Counted from the stretch's first letter, positions 43,999 through 52,873 are shown. The stretch: 64,000 bases of DNA from Pedobacter roseus (GCF_014395225.1 NZ_CP060723.1:5146001-5210000), one strand, 5' to 3'. Notes: generated from the letters alone by a model not told the origin. Numbers and translations: made by a program.

Positions 43999-45231
43999 GT
44001 GAATACATCGTTTTATATTGCCAAAAGGTACCTTTTTGCCAAAAAATCGACCAATGCCATTAACCTGATATCGGGCATATCAATGGTGGGCGTAATGGTG
44101 GGCAGTGCAGCATTGATTATTATCCTTTCGGTATTTAACGGTTTAGAAACTGTGGTATTGAATATGTTCGATACCATTACCCCTCAAATTGCCATCACAC
44201 CCGCTAAAGGCAAAACTTTCGATCCGAATACCACTTATTTTAACCAGCTTAGAAAAAACAAATCTGTTGCCGCTTTTACGGAGGTACTACAAGAAAATGC
44301 TTTGTTAAAATACAATAACAAACAGGCAGTTGGGATGGTAAAAGGGGTAAGCGCAGATTATTTAAAAAACACCAAATTAGATAGCACCATAAAAGAAGGC
44401 CATTTTATTCTGCACAATAGAAGCGGCAATAATGCCGTAATTGGTTCGGCTTTGCAAAGTTATCTGGCCGTAAATACGGTAGATCCTTTTACCGAACTGG
44501 AAATTTATTCGCCAAAAAAAGATATCGTGCCAAACAGTTTAAACCCGGCCGACGATTTTGTGGCGAAAAGTATCCGCGTAAGTGGTGTTTTTGAAGTACA
44601 ACAGGATTTTGACAACGGCATTATTGTTCCCCTTGACTTTGCCCGCGGATTGCTGGGTGAAGAAAAAAATGTGTCGGCCATTGAGATCAATCTGCAATCA
44701 GGCGTTGATGTAGATGCCTTTCAAAAAGAAGTCATCGAAAAAGCGGGTAACGATTACGAGGTAAGGAACCAGGCCGAGCAAAATAAATCACTGTACCACA
44801 TTCTGAACACCGAAAAATGGGCGGTATATATTATTCTTACATTTATCCTGATTATTGCTATATTTAATATCATAGGGTCGTTAACCATGTTAGTAATAGA
44901 TAAAGTGAAGGATGTTGCCATTCTGAGCAGCTTAGGTGCCGGAAAAAAGTTAATCAAACGCATATTTTTATTCGAGGGCATGATGATTACCATGTCGGGC
45001 TGCGTATTGGGTTTAATTATTGGCCTCATTTTTTACTATTTTCAGCACACTTACGGCCTGATTAAAATGGGCGAAGAAAATAAAACTTTGGTAAGTTCTT
45101 ATCCTATAGGTCTAAAATGGAAAGATTTCATTTTAGTTTTTGTTACAGTAGGTATCTTCTCATTTTTGGCATCTGCTTTGTCATCCAATTTAAGTGTTAA
45201 AAAGATAGATCAAATTAATCAATCCATATAA
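43999..45231 (+). CDS. LolE/FtsX-type ABC transporter permease
   Basis: 410 aa inner-membrane protein with a GTG start at 43999 (no earlier in-frame start). TM1 (about 20-45: INLISGISMVGVMVGSAALIIILSVF with the FNGLE boundary) is followed by a large MacB-like periplasmic domain (about 50-270) and three C-terminal TMs (about 275-405: VYIILTFILIIAIFNIIGS). This is the LolC/LolE architecture for lipoprotein sorting or related export. The ATPase partner is not adjacent. The lipoprotein gene follows after 1 base, so the two are probably coupled. Confidence 0.85.
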   Translation: MNTSFYIAKRYLFAKKSTNAINLISGISMVGVMVGSAALIIILSVFNGLETVVLNMFDTITPQIAITPAKGKTFDPNTTYFNQLRKNKSVAAFTEVLQENALLKYNNKQAVGMVKGVSADYLKNTKLDSTIKEGHFILHNRSGNNAVIGSALQSYLAVNTVDPFTELEIYSPKKDIVPNSLNPADDFVAKSIRVSGVFEVQQDFDNGIIVPLDFARGLLGEEKNVSAIEINLQSGVDVDAFQKEVIEKAGNDYEVRNQAEQNKSLYHILNTEKWAVYIILTFILIIAIFNIIGSLTMLVIDKVKDVAILSSLGAGKKLIKRIFLFEGMMITMSGCVLGLIIGLIFYYFQHTYGLIKMGEENKTLVSSYPIGLKWKDFILVFVTVGIFSFLASALSSNLSVKKIDQINQSI

Positions 45232-45232
45232 A

Positions 45233-45613
45233 ATGAAGTTATTTAAACAAGCAATTGTATTCGTTATGCTCCTTGGTGTGGCCGCTACAGCTTGTAGAAA
45301 CGATAAAGCCGAGGGAGAAAAAAGCAATCTTAAAGTTGTTAAAGGTTTATATAGCTTCGGACCAGAAATGAAATCTTTTACCCTGTGCGAAGATACCCGC
45401 GATTATTGGGTTACCGACAGCGTAAAAAAACTGGAGCTCGCCTACAGTAACTTAGGTTTCGAAAAACCTTATGAGCCTGTATATGTAGAGTTAGAAGGTT
45501 ATTTTAAAAAAACTGACACAGCCATTGTTTCTGCCGATTTTGATTCTACACTGGTGGTTACGAAAGTAATTAAAATCAGCAAAGAAATTCCTGACGGGCC
45601 TTGCGCGCAGTAA
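45233..45613 (+). CDS. lipoprotein with NlpE C-terminal OB-like domain
   Basis: 126 aa. MKLFKQAIVFVMLLGVAATAC carries a lipobox AATAC. The mature part resembles the NlpE C-terminal OB fold (YSFGPEMKSFTLCEDTRDYW, YEPVYVELEGYF, TLVVTKVIKISKE) and contains three cysteines. NlpE senses surface or copper stress in E. coli; here only the domain likeness is claimed. It begins one base after the permease stop, which hints at a shared role in envelope lipoprotein traffic or stress. Confidence 0.65.
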   Translation: MKLFKQAIVFVMLLGVAATACRNDKAEGEKSNLKVVKGLYSFGPEMKSFTLCEDTRDYWVTDSVKKLELAYSNLGFEKPYEPVYVELEGYFKKTDTAIVSADFDSTLVVTKVIKISKEIPDGPCAQ

Positions 45614-46001
45614 GGTATTGCCTCGTTTCGTGTCTCCACGAAATAAATCACTTGTTCAATTCATTTTTTGCAGCGCAGTTGCAGTGCTAATCGGATACTG
45701 AGGTCCTGCTTTTCGTTTCAAGTCCTCGCTGCGCTGTGGGCTTTACACTTCAATCAGGGCTAAATAACTTGGGCCTGTAGCTAAAACTTCCGAAGTTTCT
45801 CACAGCCCGGAACCGGTAAACTTCGGAAATCGCGCCATGCAATCATAAATAGTAGCATTATGATTGCCAGCTAAACCTGATCGAAGTGGTTCTGATTTTT
45901 CATCAGAAAGAACGGAGAGCAGGGCCAAGCCTATTCTAAACGTTACTGTATCTGCTTTCCCAAAAAAAAGGACACACAATACCCATATTCTATATTAAAA
46001 C
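45614..46001. repeat. intergenic region with two head-to-head copies of a GATTGAAGTG repeat
   Basis: No gene in this 388-base stretch. On the minus strand (about 45770-45660) the words AGCCCTGATTGAAGTG, AAAAGCAGGA and ATCCGATTAGCA occur in order; on the plus strand (about 45876-45930) CCTGATCGAAGTGGTTCTG, TTTTTCATCAGAAAGAACGG and GAGCAGGG occur. Both resemble the element at 51360-51480. AACTTCCGAAGTTT and AAACTTCGGAA (45787-45825) form another inverted pair. Confidence 0.6.
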
Positions 46002-46034
46002 AAAAAAAGCTTTCCGGTATCCCCAGAAAGCTTT
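46002..46034 (-). terminator. intrinsic terminator of the xylose operon
   Basis: AAAGCTTTC (46006-46014) pairs with GAAAGCTTT (46026-46034). On the minus strand a seven-T run follows, about 20 bases past the symporter stop. Confidence 0.8.
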
Positions 46035-46054
46035 AAAATATTTAATAAGGAATT

Positions 46055-47731
46055 TTACCAGTAAATACCGTAAAGGGCTACTAATAATCCAATAATAATT
46101 AATGCACCAACCGCAAAACTGGTTGTGGTTTTAAACATTTTAGAATCGATTTCCAATCCTTTAGGGTTAACACCATTTTTGTTCTCGAACAAACTGATAA
46201 TCACCATACCGATGATACAGAATACGAATACAAAACCCATCCTGTCTAAGAAAGGGATTTCGTAAATGCCAACTGCATTTTTAACGGAGAAGCCCATTCC
46301 TGATAACCATGAAAGATCGGTCCATCCCGGAAGGAATTTTAGCAATAACGATAATCCAAAACCACCTATGGTGGCAAAAAGTGCCGCATTTGAGGTTGCT
46401 CTTTTCCAGAAGAAACCAAGGATAAACATGGCAAAGATACCTGGCGAAACGAAGCCTGTATACTCCTGAATATATTGGAATCCACCTTTTTTATCGATAC
46501 CCAGGTGCGGTGCAATTAGCACACCCAACACCATAGCCACCACAACAGCAATTTTACCTGTAAAAACGAGATTTTTCTCAGAAGCATCGGTTTTTAATAC
46601 TTTTTTATAGATATCTAAGGTAAAAATCGTTGCAATACTATTTGCTTTACCAGCTAAAGAAGCCACAACTGCAGCAGTTAAAGCCGCAAAAGATAAACCT
46701 TTTAAACCTGCAGGCAATAAATTTAACAATACAGGGTAAGCACGATCCGGGTTAACCGATCCGTCCTGCAACATTTCGGTTTGGAAAGCACCATCTTTAT
46801 ATAATACATAAGCTGCAATACCAGGTAATACCACGATAATCGGCATTAATAACTTTAAAAATGCCGCAAATAGAATACCACCACGGGCAGTTTTTAAATC
46901 GGCCCCTAATGCACGCTGAGTGATGTACTGGTTACAGCCCCAATAGTTTAGGTTTACAATCCACATACCACCTACAAGCACGCTTAATCCTGGTAAATCA
47001 ATATAGTTTTCATTTTCAGGTTTCAAAATCATGTGGAAATGCTCTGATGCTTTTGAAGTCATTAAACTATAACCATCAAGAATACCTGAGGTACCGTAAT
47101 GGGTAGAAACCAAATTTAAAGCTAAATAAGTAGTTGCTAAACCACCCAGGATTAAGAAAAACACCTGGATTACGTCGGTATAACCGATTACTTTCATTCC
47201 ACCCAGGGTAATTAAGATCGCAAATATTGCGATGGCGTACATACAAAAGGTAAGGTCGAAACCGGAGATACTGCTTACTGCCAGGGCTCCCAAGTAAAGG
47301 ATCGAAGTTAAGTTTACCACCACATAAAGCAATAACCAGAACACCGCCATAATCATGGCTACGGTTCCATTATAGCGTTGGTGCAAAAACTGAGGCATTG
47401 TAGCAATCTTGTTTTTCAGGTACACCGGAATAAAGAAAACGGCAACAATTACCAGGGTAAGGGCAGCCATCCACTCGTAAGTTGCAATTGCCAATCCCAT
47501 CTTAAAGCCCGATCCGCTCATGCCGATAAACTGCTCAGCCGAAATATTCGATGCAATTAAAGATGCACCAATTGCCCACCAGGTAAGCGAACCTTCTGCC
47601 AGAAAATAATCTTTTGAGCCTGTGGATGCGGATTTTTTCTTATTGTAGATGTACAGACCGTAAGCAGCCACAATGACGAAGTAGATTGCAAATACAATGT
47701 AATCCTTCGTGTCCAATAAATTTTGTTTCAT
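46055..47731 (-). CDS. sodium/sugar symporter (SSS family), probable xylose transporter
   Basis: 558 aa with about fourteen hydrophobic segments in the LeuT-like SSS fold. Near the N-terminus TGSKDYFLAEGSLTWWAIGASLIASNISAEQFIG matches vSGLT-type sodium and substrate sites (split here: SKDYFLAEG near 39-47, ASLIASNISAEQFIG near 56-70). LNYWGCNQYITQRALGA and SLAGKANSIATIFTLDIYK are also hallmarks. Last gene of xylB-xylA-symporter, so xylose uptake is the inference; other pentoses or glucose are possible. A 202-base spacer with repeats separates it from xylA. Confidence 0.87.
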   Translation of the reverse strand: MKQNLLDTKDYIVFAIYFVIVAAYGLYIYNKKKSASTGSKDYFLAEGSLTWWAIGASLIASNISAEQFIGMSGSGFKMGLAIATYEWMAALTLVIVAVFFIPVYLKNKIATMPQFLHQRYNGTVAMIMAVFWLLLYVVVNLTSILYLGALAVSSISGFDLTFCMYAIAIFAILITLGGMKVIGYTDVIQVFFLILGGLATTYLALNLVSTHYGTSGILDGYSLMTSKASEHFHMILKPENENYIDLPGLSVLVGGMWIVNLNYWGCNQYITQRALGADLKTARGGILFAAFLKLLMPIIVVLPGIAAYVLYKDGAFQTEMLQDGSVNPDRAYPVLLNLLPAGLKGLSFAALTAAVVASLAGKANSIATIFTLDIYKKVLKTDASEKNLVFTGKIAVVVAMVLGVLIAPHLGIDKKGGFQYIQEYTGFVSPGIFAMFILGFFWKRATSNAALFATIGGFGLSLLLKFLPGWTDLSWLSGMGFSVKNAVGIYEIPFLDRMGFVFVFCIIGMVIISLFENKNGVNPKGLEIDSKMFKTTTSFAVGALIIIGLLVALYGIYW

Positions 47732-47867
47732 TAAAGTAATAGTGGTTATTTGGTTTAGAAAGTTAAATGTAATAAAATCAGGAAATAATATCCGCTTTTT
47801 TTTAAATTAAAAAATGTTAATATGACGTTTATTATTTTTGGGATCTTAAGAAAGTTCTAAAATACAA

Positions 47868-47891
47868 GTGGCCTGTGAGCACACAGACCAC
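47868..47891. repeat. imperfect palindrome GTGG...CCAC in the xylA-symporter spacer
   Basis: GTGGCCTGTG (47868-47877) and CACAGACCAC (47882-47891) are inverted with one mismatch. Same word family as 7446-7514. A half copy of the TACGTTCAGAATGACA-type repeat follows (47911-47928). Confidence 0.5.
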
Positions 47892-47933
47892 TATGCGTGA
47901 AGGTATTTGACTACGCTCAGACTGACACTTTTT

Positions 47934-49265
47934 TTAAATATACCTGTTGATCAGGTTTTCTAAATATTCCTGTTTTCCGCTACGTACTTCGGGTTCCCCA
48001 TTTTCTGCAGCAAAATTTCTAAGATCTTCCAGACTTAATTTACCTTGTTCAAATTCAGCTCCCTTACCGCTATCAAAAGAAGCATAGCGATCAGCCCTTA
48101 TTTTTTTATAGTCTGATTTTTGAAGAATGGCATCTGCAGTAATCAGGGCCCTTGCAAATATGTCCATTCCACCTACGTGTGCATAAAATAAATCTTTTGG
48201 ATCGGTAGAGTTACGACGGATTTTGGCATCAAAGTTTACACCTCCGCCTTGCAGTCCGCCACCTTCTAAAATGATCAGCATGGTTTCGGTCAGTTCGTTA
48301 ATATCGTTCGGGAACTGATCGGTATCCCATCCATTCTGGTAATCACCACGGTTAGCATCGATTGATCCCAACAAACCGTTATCAACAGCAACCTGTAATT
48401 CGTGCTGAAAAGTATGACCTGCTAAGGTTGCGTGGTTTACTTCTAAATTTAATTTGAAATCTGCCAGCAGATCATATTGCTGTAAAAAGCCCTTAACTGT
48501 TGCCGCATCATAATCGTATTGGTGTTTAGAAGGCTCACATGGTTTAGGTTCGATAAAGAAAGTACCTTTAAAACCTTGTTTGCGGGCGTAATCTTTGGCA
48601 GTGTGTAAAAATTTCGCCAAATGTTCCTGCTCGCGTTTCATATTGGTGTTCAAAAGGCTCATGTAACCTTCACGTCCACCCCAGAAAACATAATTTTCGC
48701 CACCCAGGGCAATTGTTGCATCTAAAGCGGCTTTAACCTGTGCAGCACCATGGGCCAGTACGTGGAAATCGGGATTAGTAGAGGCTCCATTCATGTAGCG
48801 CTTATGGCTAAACAAATTGGCGGTTCCCCAAAGTAATTTCACGCCACTATCCGCCTGTTTTTGTTTGGCATATTCAACCAATGTTTGTAACCTGCGTTCG
48901 TTTTCGGCAACATCATCGGTATAATCTACTACATCTACATCGTGGAAACAGTAATAAGGGATCTGCATTTTGGTAATAAACTCAAAGGCGGCATCCATTT
49001 TATCTTTTGCCCTTTCTACTGCATCTTTCTTTTCATCCCAGGGGAAAACATGTGTTGGTCCACCAAAAGGATCGGCGCCATTGCCATTAAACGAGTGCCA
49101 ATAAGCACATGCAAATTTAAAATGCTCGCTCATGGTTTTGCCTGCAACCACCTTATTGGCATCGTACCATCTAAAGGCTAAAGGGTTATCGCTGGTTAAT
49201 CCTTCAAACTGGATTTGCCCGATACCTTTAAAAAATTCTTTTGCTCCTGTTACTACTTTTGTCAT
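47934..49265 (-). CDS. xylA: xylose isomerase
   Basis: Interconverts D-xylose and D-xylulose. Start at ATG 49265 (MTKVVTGAKEFFKG) gives 443 aa, the family length; 18 further in-frame codons upstream do not match homologues. Metal and catalytic residues appear in CFHDVDVVD (His/Asp), FIEPKPCEPSKHQYD (Glu, Lys), EVNHATLAGH (metal ligands) and GSIDANRGDYQNGWDTDQFP. FHVLAHGAAQVKAAL and VFWGGREGYM are typical of the class II enzymes. 98 bases after xylB, same operon. Confidence 0.96.
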   Translation of the reverse strand: MTKVVTGAKEFFKGIGQIQFEGLTSDNPLAFRWYDANKVVAGKTMSEHFKFACAYWHSFNGNGADPFGGPTHVFPWDEKKDAVERAKDKMDAAFEFITKMQIPYYCFHDVDVVDYTDDVAENERRLQTLVEYAKQKQADSGVKLLWGTANLFSHKRYMNGASTNPDFHVLAHGAAQVKAALDATIALGGENYVFWGGREGYMSLLNTNMKREQEHLAKFLHTAKDYARKQGFKGTFFIEPKPCEPSKHQYDYDAATVKGFLQQYDLLADFKLNLEVNHATLAGHTFQHELQVAVDNGLLGSIDANRGDYQNGWDTDQFPNDINELTETMLIILEGGGLQGGGVNFDAKIRRNSTDPKDLFYAHVGGMDIFARALITADAILQKSDYKKIRADRYASFDSGKGAEFEQGKLSLEDLRNFAAENGEPEVRSGKQEYLENLINRYI

Positions 49266-49363
49266 AATGTTTTCTTTATTTTTTGGTTGATCGTTTTTTG
49301 GTTGATAGTTCATGGCCAACCTGTCTATGAACTATTAAACCATGATCCATTAACCTTTATCTA

Positions 49364-50845
49364 TTATTCAGTTAATTGTTTCTCTAATATTATTCTCCAA
49401 TCCTGATAAATTGGCTCATACGCTGCTGAATTTTTCGGACTTAAAGTTTTAATTACTTCATGGTTGGTAAATGCCTCTTCGGCACTATTAAAAATACCCG
49501 CACCAATGCCTGCTCCCAAAGCTGCGCCAATGCTTCCGTCGTTTTCGTATAACTCAACCGGGATTCCGGTAACATCTACAAAAGTTTGTGCAAAAACTTC
49601 GCTTAAAAACAGGTTTGCCAAACCGGCGCGAATTACCTTAGGCTCCATGCCATTTTCGCGCATAATGTCCAATCCGTAACGGAATGCAAAGGCAATTCCT
49701 TCTTGTATAGCCCTAAAAATATCAGATTGATCGTGTGTATTTAAATCAATATTCAATAACTGAGCGCCTGTATATTTGTTGTTCAACATTCTTTCGGCAC
49801 CATTACCAAAGGGAAGTACTTTTAGTCCGTTGCTCCCAATTGGCGCCCCGGCAGCCAGGGTGTTTAGTTGTGCATAAGTAGATAGGGGTGCGAAAGTATG
49901 TTTGGCCCAGCGGTACATACTCCCTGTGCCATTAATGCAAAGCAGCACGCCGGTATGTTTTTTTTCTGGTGAATAAGTTACATGCGCAAAGGTATTTACC
50001 CTCGATTTCTTATCGTAAGTAAGATCGCCGCTTACCCCATAAATCACACCCGATGTGCCGGCAGTTGCGGCAACTTCGCCAGGCTTTAACACATTTAGGG
50101 AAAGTGCATTATTGGGCTGATCGCCAGATTTATAAGCTACAGGGATTCCAGCGGTTAAACCCAATGAAGCCGCTATATCAGTTTTTAACTGGCCATGCGC
50201 TGAGAACAGTGGTTTTACAGTTGGAATAAGCTGCTCGTCAATACCATAATACTTCAGTACATCTCTAGAAATTTCGTGGTTTTCAAAATCCCATAAAATA
50301 CCTTCCGATAGCGCAGAAATGCTGGTGGTAATTTCGCCGGTTAATTTCATGGCAATGAAATCGCCGGGCAGCATCATTTTATCAATTTTTTTATAGGTCT
50401 CCGGTTCGTTCGCTTTTACCCAGGCCAGTTTTGAGGCGGTAAAATTCCCCGGTGAATTTAGCAGGTGTTTCAATGATTGATCATGACCAATGGAATCAAA
50501 AGCATTATTGCCCAGTTCAACAGCCCTGCTATCGCACCAGATAATGCTATCGCGCAAAACCTCTTGATTTTGATCTACCACCACCAGGCCATGCATCTGA
50601 TAAGCAATACCTATGGCTTCAATTTCTTTTGGATCGAACAAACCACCGGCATTTAATTTAAGTATAGCCTGCTGTACATTTTGCCACCACTCATCAGGCG
50701 ATTGCTCTGCCCAACCCGATTGCAGGGATTTAATCGCAGTTTCCTCTTCGGGATACTGGGCAGCAGCGACTTTTTTTTGTGTAACTACATCAACAACTGC
50801 AACTTTTATGGAGGAGGTACCTAAATCAATTCCTAATAAATACAT
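49364..50845 (-). CDS. xylB: xylulokinase
   Basis: Phosphorylates D-xylulose to xylulose-5-phosphate. The 493-aa FGGY kinase has the phosphate-1 motif LGIDLGTSSIKVAVVD at the N-terminus, substrate residues MHGLVVVDQ and WCDSRA, the second phosphate motif GTSGVIYGV (about 228-236) and the adenosine motif GAALGAGIGAG near the end. First gene of the operon; its promoter carries a LacI-type operator, see 50871-50917. Confidence 0.93.
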   Translation of the reverse strand: MYLLGIDLGTSSIKVAVVDVVTQKKVAAAQYPEEETAIKSLQSGWAEQSPDEWWQNVQQAILKLNAGGLFDPKEIEAIGIAYQMHGLVVVDQNQEVLRDSIIWCDSRAVELGNNAFDSIGHDQSLKHLLNSPGNFTASKLAWVKANEPETYKKIDKMMLPGDFIAMKLTGEITTSISALSEGILWDFENHEISRDVLKYYGIDEQLIPTVKPLFSAHGQLKTDIAASLGLTAGIPVAYKSGDQPNNALSLNVLKPGEVAATAGTSGVIYGVSGDLTYDKKSRVNTFAHVTYSPEKKHTGVLLCINGTGSMYRWAKHTFAPLSTYAQLNTLAAGAPIGSNGLKVLPFGNGAERMLNNKYTGAQLLNIDLNTHDQSDIFRAIQEGIAFAFRYGLDIMRENGMEPKVIRAGLANLFLSEVFAQTFVDVTGIPVELYENDGSIGAALGAGIGAGIFNSAEEAFTNHEVIKTLSPKNSAAYEPIYQDWRIILEKQLTE

Positions 50846-50870
50846 GATTGAAAATTATTTTATACTTGGT

Positions 50871-50888
50871 TATGCAAACGGTTGCATA
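50871..50888. promoter_or_regulatory. LacI-family operator in front of xylB
   Basis: TATGCAAACGGTTGCATA is palindromic except for the two bases next to the central CG pair (16 of 18 match). This is the classic TGCAA-CG-TTGCA type used by LacI-family sugar repressors. It overlaps the start side of the xylB -7 box. No lacI gene lies in the window. Confidence 0.75.
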
Positions 50889-50917
50889 AAGATAGATGTA
50901 AAAATATAAAACGCAAA
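50887..50917 (-). promoter_or_regulatory. xylB promoter
   Basis: On the minus strand TTTG (50914-50917) is followed after 19 bases by TATCTTTA (50887-50894), close to the Bacteroidota TTTG-N19-TAnnTTTG consensus. The operator directly adjoins it, so a bound repressor would block transcription. Confidence 0.55.
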
Positions 50918-50966
50918 TTTTTTATCATTTAGATAATTCTCACACCCTATTATTGGCATTTGAACC

Positions 50967-50995
50967 TTGACTGAATGAATTAATTTATATTTTTG
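50967..50995 (+). promoter_or_regulatory. csaA promoter
   Basis: TTG (50967-50969), an 18-base gap, then TATTTTTG (50988-50995) fits the Bacteroidota promoter pattern, 21 bases before the csaA start. Confidence 0.5.
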
Positions 50996-51016
50996 GGCAA
51001 CACGTTAAATTAAGTT

Positions 51017-51352
51017 ATGGAACAGATTACCTGGGATGATTTCGAAAAAGTAGAATTAAGGGTGGGCACGATATTAGAGGCTTTCGAATTTCCTGAAGCC
51101 CGCAGACCCGCCTATAAAGTAAAAGTAGATTTTGGCGAATTTGGCATTAAAATGAGTAGCGCACAGATTACCAAACATTATACACTGGAAGAGTTGCCAG
51201 GCAAACAGATTGTTGGGGTGATCAACTTTCCTAAAAAGCAGATTGGCAAGTTTATGTCTGAGTTTTTGGTTACGGGTTTTGCCGACGAAAATGGTGACAT
51301 CGTATTAACTGCTGTGCAGAGCAAAGTGCCTAATGGAAGTAAGCTGGTTTAG
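51017..51352 (+). CDS. tRNA-binding protein, CsaA-like
   Basis: 111-aa cytoplasmic OB-fold protein. The EMAP/CsaA pattern is visible: VELRVGTILEAFEFPEAR, KVKVDFGEFGIKMSSAQIT, LPGKQIVGVINFPKKQIG and a final strand near VLTAVQSKVPNGSKLV. CsaA proteins bind tRNA and have chaperone-like or secretion-related activity. Single gene with its own promoter. Confidence 0.9.
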   Translation: MEQITWDDFEKVELRVGTILEAFEFPEARRPAYKVKVDFGEFGIKMSSAQITKHYTLEELPGKQIVGVINFPKKQIGKFMSEFLVTGFADENGDIVLTAVQSKVPNGSKLV

Positions 51353-51359
51353 CCGACTT

Positions 51360-51536
51360 CGGAAGTCTTTAGCCCAGGCCTCGCTAAATAGCCCTGATTG
51401 AAGTGATTCCGATTTTTCATCGGAAGTAACGTAAAGCAGGAGTGAAGTAACCGATTAGCAAGCAATTGCGCTCCATAACCTATAACACTTCTGAAATTTC
51501 CCTGCGCATTGATTTAGTAAACTTCGGAAGTGTTAC
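51360..51536. repeat. GATTGAAGTG intergenic repeat copy
   Basis: AGCCCTGATTGAAGTGATTC, TTTTTCATCGGAAGTAACG, AAAGCAGGA and ACCGATTAGCA occur in order, as in the two copies at 45614-46001. An inverted pair AACACTTCTGAA (51484-51495) / TTCGGAAGTGTT (51523-51534) closes it. Confidence 0.6.
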
Positions 51537-51538
51537 CC

Positions 51539-51546
51539 TATATTTG
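51539..51546 (+). promoter_or_regulatory. -7 box abutting the tadA start
   Basis: TATATTTG matches TAnnTTTG and lies only 4 bases before the tadA ATG at 51551, which predicts a leaderless or nearly leaderless transcript. A good -33 element was not found. Confidence 0.4.
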
Positions 51547-51550
51547 CCGC

Positions 51551-52018
51551 ATGAGTTTTTATAATTTCGAAGATGCCAATCCCGAGGAAGAAGACATTCA
51601 TTACATGAAACTGGCTTTGGAGGAAGCGAAAAAAGCTTTAGCTGAAGATGAGATTCCGATCGGGGCCATTGTGGTAAGTAAAAACAGGATTATTGGCCGC
51701 GGATACAATCTGACCGAGCGATTTAACGATGTTACCGCACATGCTGAAATGCAGGCTTTTACCTCAGCAGCCCAAACCATTGGCGGGAAATATTTAAAAG
51801 ATTGTACGCTGTATGTAACGATAGAACCCTGCGTTATGTGTGCCGGCGCCAGTTACTGGACCCAGATTGGCCGGATTGTTTATGGTGCCCGAGAAGAAAA
51901 AAGAGGTTTTATTTCGAAAAATGCAAATCTACTCCATCCTAAAACTGTGCTAAAAGGCGGCGTACTGGCTGAAGAGTGCGGAGCGTTGATGAAGGGTTTC
52001 TTTGCGGAGAAGAGGTAG
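51551..52018 (+). CDS. tadA: tRNA adenosine(34) deaminase
   Basis: Deaminates A34 to inosine in tRNA-Arg. Start at ATG 51551 (MSFYNFEDANPEEED) gives 155 aa; a GTG at 51530 would add MLPYICR from repeat sequence and is unlikely. Zinc deaminase motif: TAHAEMQAF (His/Glu) and EPCVMCAGA (two Cys). The C-terminal HPKTVLKGGVLAEECGALMKGFF fits TadA rather than guanine deaminase, though the family is close. Preceded by repeat DNA and by a -7 box directly at the start. Confidence 0.88.
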   Translation: MSFYNFEDANPEEEDIHYMKLALEEAKKALAEDEIPIGAIVVSKNRIIGRGYNLTERFNDVTAHAEMQAFTSAAQTIGGKYLKDCTLYVTIEPCVMCAGASYWTQIGRIVYGAREEKRGFISKNANLLHPKTVLKGGVLAEECGALMKGFFAEKR

Positions 52019-52218
52019 AAAGCGTTGGGTCGATAGTTTAATAGCTAATGGTTCATGGCACAATAGTTTATAGAGCATGCGATAATCAGACGATGAGCCA
52101 ACAAACCATGAACACTTTCCTCCCTAAACCTTCCAACATTTACACCTTCAACATTACAACATTAACCCAGAAAACGATTTGATGATAATAACATGAACAA
52201 ATCTTAACGTTCTAATGT

Positions 52219-52226
52219 TATATTTG
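52219..52226 (+). promoter_or_regulatory. -7 box of the superoxide dismutase gene
   Basis: TATATTTG, 38 bases before the sod ATG, fits TAnnTTTG. The rest of the 246-base spacer 52019-52264 is repeat-like C-rich words (CCTTCCAACATTTACACC, CAACATTACAACATT). Confidence 0.45.
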
Positions 52227-52264
52227 CTACAAGAAACATTTTTAAATCTTAAAACATAAACATT

Positions 52265-52873
52265 ATGGCTTTTGAATTACCTGCGTTACATTACGCAACC
52301 GATGCATTAGAACCGCATATCGATAAAACTACGATGGAGATCCACCACGATAAACATCACCAGGCTTACGTTACCAACTTAAACAAAGCGTTAGAAGGTA
52401 AACCAGAAGCAACTTCGAGCATCGAGGAAATTGTAAAAAACATTTCAAAATTCCCTGCTGCTGTTAGAAACAATGGTGGTGGTCACTATAACCACTCTTT
52501 ATTCTGGAACATTTTAGGCCCGAATAAAGGCGGTGAGCCAACTGGCGATTTAGCTAAAGCAATTAACGAAACTTTCGGTTCGTTTGCTGAGCTTAAAACT
52601 AAATTACAAGAAGCTGGTGCTACCCGTTTCGGTTCAGGCTGGGCCTGGTTATCAGTTGGTGCTGATAAAAAACTTCAGGTTTCTTCTACTCCAAACCAGG
52701 ATAATCCATTAATGGATATTGCTGAAGTAAAAGGAACTCCAATTTTAGGTATCGATGTTTGGGAACATGCATATTACTTAAAATACCAGAACAAACGTCC
52801 GGATTACTTAGCAGCAATCTGGAATGTAGTGAACTGGGATGCAGTTGCAGAACTTTACAAAAAGGCTTTGTAA
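52265..52873 (+). CDS. superoxide dismutase (Fe/Mn)
   Basis: Converts superoxide to peroxide and oxygen. The 202-aa protein starts MAFELPALHYATDALEPHID, the standard Fe/MnSOD N-terminus. Metal ligands are His in IDKTTMEIHHDKHHQAY, His in NHSLFWNIL, and Asp/His in GIDVWEHAYYL. GGGHYNHSLFW and NVVNWDAVAELY are family marks. Fe versus Mn cannot be told safely. Cytoplasmic, monocistronic, followed by a good terminator. Confidence 0.95.
   Translation: MAFELPALHYATDALEPHIDKTTMEIHHDKHHQAYVTNLNKALEGKPEATSSIEEIVKNISKFPAAVRNNGGGHYNHSLFWNILGPNKGGEPTGDLAKAINETFGSFAELKTKLQEAGATRFGSGWAWLSVGADKKLQVSSTPNQDNPLMDIAEVKGTPILGIDVWEHAYYLKYQNKRPDYLAAIWNVVNWDAVAELYKKAL

Noticed and set aside
51530..51550. Earlier GTG start for tadA
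   Set aside because: It would add repeat-derived codons and the -7 box would lie inside the coding region; ATG 51551 is better.
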